Positions 35,350-45,355 of a stretch of 64,000 bases of DNA are shown piece by piece. The stretch is from Astragalus membranaceus (Eukaryota; Streptophyta; Magnoliopsida; Fabales; Fabaceae). The DNA is taken from assembly GCA_039519185.1 (NCBI GenBank), contig CM076849.1, positions 115,958,587 through 116,022,586 on the forward strand. Direction: 5' to 3'. Positions within the stretch are counted from its first letter, which is position 1. Each line of letters opens with the position of its first letter. The translations under genes were made by a program, and so were the position numbers. The notes beneath the pieces were generated by a model that was not told the DNA's origin, did no database searches, and saw only the letters and a list, made by a program, of their open reading frames with translations.

Positions 35350-36469
35350 TTTTTTGGCCCCGCCCGATGGGCCCGATGATAGTATTGGGCCGGGCCGGGT
35401 TGGCCCGATGGGCTTCGGGCGGGCCCGTTACTTTTTTGTTTTAGTTTTAAAATTTTAAAATATGGTCCAATAAAAAATGGAGCAATTTTTTTAAGTAAAA
35501 AAAAATAAAAAAGTAAATAAATTTTGTGTAAATCTCTAATATTCATCCGTTTGTGTAAATCTCTAATAAAAAAGTAAAGAAAATAGAGCAATTTTTTTAA
35601 GAAAATGAAGCAATTTTGTGTAAATCTCTAATATTTCTCTGTTTGTATTGTACCCATCATGTCCAATGAAATAAAGGAAAAAGGTTAATTAAAGTTAGCA
35701 AACACTAAAGTATTGCGAAATTGTAAACTACACCGTGGAAGTCATAAATTGTATCAGCTCCATATTTTAACAAGACATTAAAACTATTTTTGTCAAAATT
35801 CTAAAAAGTCAATGATTTGTGGCCCGTTGGGTTGGCCCGTTGGCCCATGGGCTGGTGGTGAGCGGGCTCGGGCCGTAAATTTTGCAGCCCATCAAAATAT
35901 CGGGCCGACCCGGCCCGGCCCGTATACGCTGTTTGGCCCGATGGGCCGGGACGGGCCGGCCCGAACCCGGCCCATTGACAGCTCTACCTATAATGCATGT
36001 GGTACCATAATTCAAGCCCGTAAATAGGGGCATCAACATCGCAACATCGTCGTCGTGGTTTGCCAATCCAGGCCATCGTGGTTTGAGCATAGCTCCATCG
36101 TAAAAATATGCTATGCATGCGACGCTATGTAAATGCACAAACAAATAACAACAGTTACATAGCAACGCAACAACATCGGAAAGCAACATTGGCCGTAGTC
36201 CTACAACACATCACCTGCCAATGAATAGAGGCAAATTCGTCTTCGTACAACATTCGTCGTCCAATTTACAACATAGCAATTTTCAACATTTTGGCAACAT
36301 CGCAATATTTTAGCAACTTTCAACATTTTGGCAACATCGCAATATTTTAGTAACTTTCAACATTTTGGCAACATCGCAATATTTTAGCAACTTTCAACAT
36401 TTTGGCAACTTTGGGTCTAATCACATATTCAACATCATTTTAAATAACAATCGTGAAACTCACATTTGG

Positions 36470-37160
36470 GCAGCCACACTTGGCACCCTTGGCGTCCACT
36501 GCGCCAAGCAACACAATTGGCAGCCAAACTGGCGCCCATGGCGCCCAGCAGCACAACGGGCAGCCAAACTGGTGCCCTTGGCACCCGTGGCACCCAGCAA
36601 CGCAACACAGCACAAGGCAGCCTGATTTAGGCGCCCATGGCGCCCCTGCGCCAGGCACAGCACGAGGCGGCCTGATTTAGGCACCCAAGGCGCCCCTACG
36701 CCAGACACAGCACGCAACAACAGCAACCGGGCAGCCAAATCTTGGCGCCCTTGGCGCCCATGCGCCAGAAGACACAGCAACATCGCAATCGGGCAACCAA
36801 TACTTGGCGCCCTTGCGCCAGGAAAACGCAGCAACCTCAAAATCGGGCAGCCAAGACTTGGCGCCCTTGCGCCAGGAAAACATCAACCGGCGCCCATGGC
36901 GCCCAGGAACAGTAACAACGGTCAGCCAGGATTAGGCTCCCTTGGCGCCCTATGCGCCAGGTACCTACAAGACCGCAACACAACACAACAGGGTGGCGCC
37001 CTTGGCGCCCAGCAACATTTTCAGGAACGGCGCCCATGGCGCCCAGACCACAACACACGCACAGAACGGCGCCCAGGAGGCGCCAACGACACAGACAGGG
37101 ACGGCGCCCATGGCGCCCAAACAGCAACATCAAAAACGGAGCCCATGGCGCCCATGACCA
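36470..37160. repeat. GGCGCC-rich degenerate repeat tract in solo LTR B
   Basis: Dozens of GGCGCCC(A/T)TGGCGCCC-type words alternate with AACA-rich spacers. The motif is close to palindromic. Every frame looks repetitive (Gly/Ala/Trp/Pro rich), so the open frames here are not genes. Just before it, at 36265-36410, TTTTGGCAACATCGCAATAT repeats about four times. Confidence 0.9.
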
Positions 37161-38660
37161 GAATTTCGATTCCAAAACATCATCAAGCACGTTCAATCAT
37201 CATCAATCATGTTCAATCGTCATCAATCATGTTCAATCATCATATAAAAATTCAATACCTACAACTAGGGTCTTCTAACTTAATCACATCTAGGGTTCCA
37301 TCAACATTTCTACATAGAGCCCTTCATACACCCAATTATGCAACCACAACGATGACAGTACAAAAGTCTTATACCAAACATATTAAATATAATTAATCGC
37401 TTGATAAATGAATTAATCGTATTTTCGGAAAGAGAGTACCTATCGGATAGTACAAGACGCCAATGACAACCGTTCAAAGCCATGAATGCGGTCAAGTTGG
37501 AATGGCCGAATGCACGAATTACGAAGGGGCTTGTCTTAATAAGATTAGTCAACGATGGTTGGAACACGTTCTTTGGCGAAGATTTGTGGCTACGAACAAC
37601 TATTTCCTTTGTGACAAAAGTGCTAGGCTGATTTATGAACGGAACACAATAGCTCTATTTGTCCGTGCAATACCCAAAAGCAAGGTTGCTAAATCTGTCC
37701 ATCTTAGACGATAATGGCAAGACGAAATCAGTGATGGTGCTAATCGGAACTAAGGTGTGAACGTAGTGGCAGAACCACGATTGTAGGGGAAAATCGTAAC
37801 TGAGATGGGTGGGAATGGTCACGGTGGTTCTATGGTTTGGTCATGGTGTGATAGTGTGAGGGTGGTTAGAATTGTTCATTCTCGATAGCCATGGTGATGA
37901 GAACTTGGATTCCGAATGAAAGGAGGAAGAGGGATCACGAACCAGAGAGGCTGTTAGCTGCAACTCAATGATTAAGAGGTCCGGCCAACAATGATTCTGA
38001 ACGAAGGCGACGCCTTACCGGTTCACGGTGGTTCATGGTTTCCGTCGCGGCGGTGGTGTGGGATGCTCTTCACGAAACGACGCTATGATCGATGAAACTG
38101 AGCCCATATTCGGATTCGGTGGCTACTTTCGAGTTGGAGGGTGGGTTTTCGTGGCTAGCCGTGGCTTGAGGTGTGAGAACGCGAGATGGAGCTGCTGGGT
38201 AGGGTTTTCGTTTTTCTGCACACGCTATCGCGCAGAAGAAGAAGAAGGGAGTGGGTCGGGTCGGTTCTGGGCCTGGTAATGCGTGTGGACTGTGCTGTGC
38301 TGAAGGGAGTGGATCACAGGGGGTGTATTTAGCAAGGAAAATGGGGGTTGTATGCGTATAAAAAGCCCAAAACCTATTTTAATTCGTTTTTAAAGCCCAA
38401 TTTCATTACAAATATTATTTTAACACTTCAAAAGCCCAAAATAATTTATAACATAAATAACATTTAAAATAATAATATTTAAAAAAATAAAATAAATATA
38501 TAATAACACTCATATATTACTAATAGCATATAAAAATATATTTAAATATGATTTTCAACCAATTTTATTGACTCCAACACAATATAATTTAATCTTATCA
38601 ATAAAAATAATTTATAAAACTAGCACATACTAAAAGAGCCAAAACGAACAGAAATTGGGG
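37161..38660. other. Rest of solo LTR B; no gene seen
   Basis: LTR sequence with a GC-richer part (37900-38280) and an AT-rich end. Short open frames lack recognisable domains and are taken as chance. Confidence 0.6.
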
Positions 38661-38667
38661 TGCTACA

Positions 38668-41600
38668 GAAGGGAGAACTATCCATGAGGGTAAATAACCA
38701 AGAGGTGAAATTCAATGTGATGAATGCTTTGAACTATCCTGCAGAGGATAATGAAGAATGCTCAGCCATCATCTCTCTTGATCAAATAGTGCAGAAGCAG
38801 TTCCATAAGCAATATGATCATCTCACGAATGCACTTGCACCAGATGCACCTGCACTGCTTGATGAGGAAAATCAGGAAAAAGACATTTGGCCAAGTGAAA
38901 GACCAACCAAAGAGGTATGGACCGGAACTTATGAACCTCTTAATCTAGAAGATCCTAACCTCAAAAAGAATTTACCCTCAATAGAACAACCTCCAAAACT
39001 AGAATTGAAGGAATTGCCCAAAAGTCTGAATTATGCTTTCTTAGGGGAAGATGATACACTTCCAGTGGTCATTGCCTCTAACTTATCAATAGAGCAGGAG
39101 CATGATCTCATTTGTACCTTAAGAAAGCATAAAAAAGCAATAGGTTGGAAAATGGCAGACATTAAAGGAATCAGCCCTTCAATATGCATGCATAGAATTA
39201 TTTTGGAAGACAATTCGAAGAATAGTATAGAAGGACAGAGAAGGTTGAATCCTATCATGAAGGAGGTTGTAAAGAAAGCAATTATTAAATGGCTAGATGC
39301 TGGAATAATATATCCTATTTCAGATAGTTCATGGGTAAGCCCTGTGCAATGTGTACCAAAGAAGGGGGGTGTGACAGTTATAGCCAATGAAAAGAATGAA
39401 TTAATACCAACCAGAACAGTTACAGGTTGGAGGATATGTATGGATTACAGAAAACTCAACAGGGCCACAAAAAATGATCACTTTCCTTTACCATTCATAG
39501 ATAAAATGTTAGATAGATTAGCAGGTAAAGAGTTTTATTGTTTCTTAGATGGATATTCAGGCTACAATCAAATTGCTATAGAGCACAATGATCAACAGAA
39601 AACAACCTTTACATGCCCTTATGGTACATTTGCATTTAGAAGGATGCCATTTGGACTATGTAATGCACCTGCAACATTCCAAAGATGCATGATGTCAATA
39701 TTCTCAGATTTCATTGAGCAATCAATGGAAGTATTGATGGATGATTTCTCAATATTTGGAGAGACATTTCAATTTTGTTTATCTAACTTAGAAGACATTC
39801 TCAAAAGATGTGAGGAAACAAATTTAGTGCTCAATTGGGAGAAATGCCATTTCATGGTACAAGAAGGCATTGTGCTCAATTGGGAGAAATGCCATTTCAT
39901 GGTACAAGTGGATAAGGCCAAAATTGAGGTTATTGAAAAACTACCACCTCCAACAACTGTCAAAGGAATTAGGAGCTTCTTAGGTCATGGAAGCTTCTAC
40001 AGAAGATTTATCAAAGATTTTTCAAAAATATCCAAGCCATTATGTACACTCTTGCAAAATGATGCACCTTTCAACTTTGATGAACCATGTATGGAAGCAT
40101 TCCAAAGGCTCAAAAAGGCATTAGTGACTGCACCAGTAATTGTCACACCAGACTGGAGCAAGCCCTTTGAATTAATGTGTGATTCCAGTGACTTTGATGT
40201 GGGAGCTGTCCTAGGGAAAAGGTATGATAAAATCTTTCATTCTATCTATTATGCTAGCAAAACATTGATTGAAGCTCAAATGAATTATACTGTGACAGAA
40301 AAAGAACTATTAGCAGTGGTTTTTGCATTTGACAAATTTAGATCTTACTTGGTTGGCACCAAAGTTATTGTTTATACTGATCATTCTGCCATCAAATATT
40401 TAATTTCAAAGAAAGATGCAAAACCAAGGTTAATAAGATGGGTTCTCCTCCTTTAAGAATTTGATCTTGAAATCAGAGACAAAAAGGGGATGGAGAACCA
40501 AGTTGCTGACGAAAAACTGTTAGAAATTGCTTTGACAGCACCAGTGCTCCTGCACCAGGTGCAGGTGCATCTAATGCAGCTGCACCGTGGTTTGCTGACA
40601 TAGTTAACTTCCTTGTGAGCAAGGTGGCACCAGTGGATATGACGTACCAACAAAGAAGGAGATTCTTCCACATAGTCAAGCAATACTATTGGGATGATCC
40701 TTTCCTCTACAAAATGTGTCCAGATCAGTTAATGAGGAAATGCATCCCTGAAGAGGAACAGCAAGCAGTGCTCCTGCACTGCCATGCTGCACCATATGGA
40801 GGTCACTTTGGAAGCACCATAACATCAACTAAGGTATTATATTCAGGTTATTATTGGCCTACTTTGTCAAAGATGCATATCTAATGGTCAAAACTTGTGA
40901 CAAATGTCAAAAAACAGGTAATATTTCCGAAAGACATGAAATGCCTAGAACCAATATTTTAGAAATTGAACTTTTTGAAGTATGGGGCATGGAATTCATG
41001 GGTCCTTTTCCACCTTCTTTTGGAAATCAATATATCTTAGTAGCTGTTGATTATGTGTCCAAATGGGTAGAGGCAGTAGCATTGCCAAATAATGATGCCA
41101 AGTCAGTTAGTAAATTTCTTCAAAGAAACATTTTCACTAGATTTGGCACCCCAAGAGCAATCATCAATGATGAAGGCTCACATTTTTGCAACAAACTTAT
41201 TGAAAATCTTCTTGCTAAATATGGGGTAAAACACAAAATTGCTACAGCCTAGCACAGTCAAACAAATGGACAAGCTCAGTTATCCAATCGAGAAATTAGA
41301 AGAATGCTTGAAAAAATGGTTAGACCAACAAGAAAAGATTGGTCTTTACACTTAGACGAAGCATTATGGGCATACAGAACAGCATTTAAAACACCATTAG
41401 GTATGTCCCCCTATAGGATAGTTTATGGCAAAGCATGTCATCTACTTGTTGAGTTGGAAAACAAGTCATTTTGGGCTATAAAAAAGCTAAATTTTGATCT
41501 GAACAAGGCAGGTGCACAAAGGTTTTTGGAATTAAATGAATTAGAAGAATTTAGGCAATTCTCTTATGAGAATGCAGAAATTTACAAAGCAAAAACCAAA

Positions 41601-41870
41601 GCATGGCATGACAAAAGAATCCAAAGAAGAGAACTCAGAGAAGGAGGAATGGTCTTGCTATATAATTCTAGGTTGAAATTGTTCCCTGAAAAGCTTAAAT
41701 CAAGATGGTCAGGACCATTTAAATTAGTCAAAATCTACCCCCTTGGTGCAGTTGATCTATATAATGAAGCCTCAAAAATAACATTCAAGGTAAATGGCCA
41801 AAGAGTGAAAATGTATTATGGTGAGAATGTGGTGAGGGAAAAGAACACTACTCATTTTGAAAATCTCTAA
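38668..41870 (+). pseudogene. pol: Athila-1 pol: protease end, RT, RNase H, integrase; broken
   Basis: The first frame is open 38660-40456: protease tail (GELSMRV), RT with palm motif [15 protein letters not shown] in place of YXDD, and RNase H ([22 protein letters not shown]). CAA to TAA stops it at 40454-40456 ([12 protein letters not shown]). A deletion follows near QVADEKLLEI, then an Ala/Pro-encoding motif cluster. Integrase continues in other frames: HHCC finger split at 40870, D,D,E core 40980-41290 with TAG at 41250 replacing the Tyr of the YHPQT block, then an open end 41304-41870. A 37-bp segment is repeated at 39827 and 39872, replacing the normal GHKISKKGIE block. Confidence 0.9.
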
Positions 41871-42308
41871 AAAATAGGTAGTCAGGCGGTAAGACTCTTA
41901 AAACAAGCGCTTATGGGAGGCAACCCATAATTTTGTGGCAAGTTATTAGTTATTTTGTTCAAATTGATGTTTTCAAGAGTATTGTAGGAACACAGGTTTT
42001 AGTGCAGCTGCACAGCATGCACCTGCACCACTCTATACTCAGTGCTCCTGCATCAGCAATTCAAAATTCTCTTGGGTGAAAAGTCTTTCAAAAATGGCCA
42101 GCGCATCAAGAAATGTAATCATGATGTATGGCTAAGATGGTGTGTTGTCTTACCTAATGATGCACGTGTCCTCACGCATGTCCCTCCACTTATCCTAACG
42201 GCAAGAACACCCATCAAATCAACCTCCACTAACCCCCTTTCACTATTTAAACTTCCGTTCGATTAAACCAAAGTTACTATTGCATTCTATCTCTTTAAAC
42301 CGTAAACA
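41871..42308 (+). other. Athila-1 post-integrase leader; no gene seen
   Basis: It has the usual Athila stretch GTCAGGCGGTAAGAC...AAGCGCTTATGGGAGGCAACCC (given in parts) right after integrase, then a GCACCTGCAC motif cluster (42003-42055). No ORF of the env-like type remains. It ends where the Athila-2 LTR starts. Confidence 0.7.
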
Positions 42309-43742
42309 TGATAACTCACAGAAATGTGAGTTATTTGCACTCAGTCAAATGGGAATTATCTTGATCCATAAGTAAATTTTGCTCTAAATTGTAGTAGATA
42401 TCTTCATATTAGACACAAATGAACTCATGGATGTTAAGTATAATTTGGGCACGCAAGTGCCAATTTTGTGGAATTTAATCTGTGTGCTCAGTGTGCAGGA
42501 CAGTCTTAAGTATTTCAGTGCTAAGGCAGGTGCTATGACGGGTGCCGCGGCAGCATCGCTGCGATTGATAGAAGCATAACTAGGCGAAGCGCCTCACGAA
42601 GCGCAGCAGAAAAGGAAACTTTATCTTCCAGCAAGCAAGGAGCCACCGTAAGCAAGAAGTTAGCGTGACTTCTAGGGTTTGTTACAACAAACCGAATGCA
42701 CAACACCCAAGAGGAGGCGCGTCGTGCTACCAAGGCCCATATATAGGCATCTACCCTAGTGAACACGACACGCACTTGATACGCAATTCCCTAGAGAAAA
42801 ATAGAGAGAACGAGTTCAGAACACGAGACGCCTACCTCCACTAAACACCATACTCAACCATCTGCAGCCAACATCCTCCACACTCAACCACACGATCCCT
42901 GTTAGCCAGTACTCTTAGCAATCCGATAGCACCACTCGTTAGTAGTTGTGTAACACCTTCATGCTCGTTGGTGTAACTCAACCCTTAAGTGCTTTTCGTA
43001 TGTTGTTGAATCTGTTTACGGTAACTTTGTGTTGTTTTATCATGTCTAAGCTCATCATGAGCTAAATTCTTTGGTAGTCCAGACGATGGTGATATGAATA
43101 TATTCTTTTAGTTGCTTTTATGTGATTGATTTGTGATGCCTCATTAGCTTGTGTGTTTTTACTGTTATAAACTCTTTTCGAACTTGATCACTTTGTTTAG
43201 GGTAACGTGTTTTAATATCTGAAAAGGGATTAACTCACCGATTTCACAAGTTAATCTAGTTTGAAGAATGATAGGAATATTATTCTTTCCTAACGAAGGA
43301 TAGGAATATGAAGTTAGGGCTATAGTGTGAACTGAAACAAGCTTTTCAACCTACGTGATGAACCTCAATGGGTGCTTAGGAATAAGGAAACATTGACGAC
43401 ATCACGTTTCTTAGCGATAGGAATATCCACTTTCATTCTGCGCACCGAGTGCTATCACACAACATCGATCACAACACTGCGCCTATAAGTTTTGTTTATT
43501 GATCTTAATCTTGACTATTACCATCTCTCGTATCTTTACTCGTTCATATCTTATTACTCTCATTCCAATTACGTTAATTATTGCACAACAAACTTCACTT
43601 AATTATTTGGTTACGTTTACTCATTAAAGCAACGCTATTCCGTAGACTTAGCAATTGAACGTTAATCCTCGTGGGAACGATCTTTACTTACTACTTTATT
43701 ACTTGTTAGACTGTGTCTACTTGCACACGTTTTTGCACAACA
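42309..43742 (+). repeat. Athila-2 5' LTR
   Basis: Starts TGATAACTCACAGAAATGTG with a fold-back (TAACTCACA / TGTGAGTTA) like that of the Athila-1 LTR. Ends ...GCACAACA before AGTTTT and the primer site. About 1434 bp. The rest shows no gene. Confidence 0.85.
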
Positions 43743-43748
43743 AGTTTT

Positions 43749-43766
43749 TGGCACCGTTGCCAGGGA
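43749..43766 (+). other. Athila-2 primer-binding site
   Basis: TGGCACCGTTGCCAGGGA: the Athila tRNA-Asp-type site with two changes relative to Athila-1. Confidence 0.8.
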
Positions 43767-43864
43767 TTAACGGATTTAACCACTAAGTCTGAAGTAGTAT
43801 TTGTTTTAGTGAGCTTTTATTTTCTCATCGTTTTCATTGTGGATTTCAGTTTTAAGAGAAGTGT

Positions 43865-45354
43865 ATGCGCAGAGCCCATCAGCCAGAACATCACATAGAC
43901 CTTGCAATTGAAAGAACAGTAAGGAGATTGAGAAGAGAGGTTTGAGAAAGATTTGCAGCGTCAGTATCAGAAGCCATTCCAATGGCAGATCATGAAGATG
44001 AAGTTGTGGTGCTAACAAACATTGAAATGGCCAATGACAGAGAGCGGCCAATGAGGGATTATGTTGTATTTGATCCCACCACCATGGAAACTGGTATTGT
44101 GACACCTGTGATCGGGGCAACATCCTTCGAATTCAAGCCTATGATGTTCCAAATGTTGCAAACAGTAGGCCAATTCGCAGGAGGACCCACTGTAGACCCT
44201 CACTTGCATCTAAGACAGTTCCTCGAAGTCTGCAACAATTTTAAAATGCCCGGGGTAACAGAGGATGCATTCAGGCTAAGGATCTTCCCATACTCATTAA
44301 AGGACAGAGCCAAAGCTTGGCTGAATTCCCTGGAGCCCAATTCAGTGGACAGCTGGAACAAGATGGCCGAGAAGTTCTTGGTAAAATATTTCCCTCCGGT
44401 CAAGAATGCAAGAATGAGAAACGACATCACATCATTCAGTCTAATACACCAAATTGTGTGTACTGCAATGGGGGACATTTGTTCGAAGAGTGCCCAGGAA
44501 ATCCGGTTTGTCAACTATAATGGAAATTTCAGCAAGAACAACAACCCCTATTCCAACACATACAACCCGGGGTGGAGTAACCACCCCAACTTTTCATGGA
44601 AGGATCCAAATGCTGCTGCTAGTCAAGCCAAACCTGCTACACCTCCTAGATTCCCTGCACAGCCTGCTCCAAAAGCCAATGCTGACAACTCCTTAGCCGA
44701 GGCACTCAAAGCATTCATGAGTGAAACTAAAGCACAGTACCAAAGCCAAGGGGCTGCCATCAAGAACTTAGAGAATCAAATTGGCCAAATTGCAACCGCA
44801 ATTACAACTAGACCAACTGGATCTTTGCCAAGAACCACTGAGCAGGCAAACCCAGCTGGTAATGAGCAAGTCAAGCCCATCACACTCAGAAGCAGCAAGG
44901 AAACTGCTACCTTGCTTACAAATGTTAATACAGGTGCTATCCCAGATGCTGTCAGCACTGTTGCAGCACCTGTTGGTAAGAACTCTGATACCACTGCAGA
45001 AACTGCAACTCCAGCAGTAAAAACGCCCCAGAAGTTTATTCCTGAGCGGCCTCCTCCACCCTTTCCCCAAAGGTTAAAGAAGGCCAATCAAGACAAACAG
45101 TTTAGGAAATTCATGGAGATTCTGAAGCAGCTTCACATCAACATTCTATTGGTGGAAGCTTTACAACAAATGCCTAACTACACCAAGTTCATGAAGGATG
45201 TGCTAGCCAAGAGAAAGAGGCTTGGTGAGTTCGAGACAGTGGCTATGACACAGGAAACAAGTATGCTTTTGTAGAGTAAGGTACCTCAGAAACTCAAAGA
45301 TCCAGGTAGTTTCACTATCCCTTGCTCCATTGGGGGTAATTACTGTGGTAGGGC
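43865..45354 (+). pseudogene. gag: Athila-2 gag, lightly broken
   Basis: ATG 43865 (MRRAHQPEHH) with TGA at about 43940; the same frame reopens and is clear from 43982 to 45274. Capsid start (FEFKPMMFQMLQTVGQF, LRQFLEVCNNFKMPG blocks), then an internal deletion around 44430 that drops most of the capsid core and leaves the CCHC knuckle (CVYCNGGHLFEECP) in another frame (44440-44500). The linker and the ALQQMPNYTKFMKD block follow. TAG at 45272-45274 separates it from protease; the downstream pieces are in the same frame. Confidence 0.85.
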
Positions 45355-45355
45355 C

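Larger units (their letters stand above)
27913..35986. mobile_element. Small non-autonomous hAT element, split by the gag-only retrotransposon
   Basis: The termini TAGAGCTGTCAAT and ATTGACAGCTCTA are inverted, flanked by the exact 8-bp target duplication CCTATAAT (27905-27912, 35987-35994): hAT size and end sequence. Without the nested element only about 740 bp remain and no transposase is coded. Both subterminal zones are packed with GGCCC/GGGCC words (27924-27960; 35360-35430; 35820-35970), and the middle is AT-rich. Confidence 0.88.
27351..38667 (-). mobile_element. Chromovirus-type solo LTR B, holding a hAT insertion
   Basis: Ends TGTAACACCCC (27351) and GGGGTGCTACA (38667), flanked by the exact 5-bp target duplication GAAGG (27346-27350, 38668-38672). 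Its first 100 bp resemble the start of the gag-only element's LTR (CCCC, then TTTCTACCC, then ATCAGAG), so it is a relative in the same orientation. Without the nested hAT it is about 3.2 kb. No internal region is present. It carries a GGCGCC-rich tract at 36470-37160. Confidence 0.85.
3541..42308 (+). mobile_element. Athila-1: Ty3/gypsy Athila-lineage retrotransposon, split by two large insertions
   Basis: In order: 5' LTR, tRNA-Asp-type primer-binding site, gag, (MULE insertion), protease, (solo-LTR/hAT insertion), reverse transcriptase, RNase H, integrase and the usual post-pol leader. The coding parts match Athila-2 below almost domain for domain. Joining 6814 to about 26966 and 27350 to 38673 (leaving out one GAAGG copy) restores colinearity with Athila-2. 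The 3' LTR is not seen because Athila-2 begins at 42309. All frames are damaged by stops, deletions and frameshifts, so this copy cannot be autonomous. Confidence 0.88.

Noticed and set aside
36365..37396. Many overlapping 70-166 aa frames rich in Gly, Ala, Trp and Pro
   Set aside because: Produced by the GGCGCC-type repeat, which stays open in several frames at once.
38028..38279. 83-aa plus-strand frame (Gly/Trp/Phe rich)
   Set aside because: Lies inside a solo LTR, no domain, no splice or start context.
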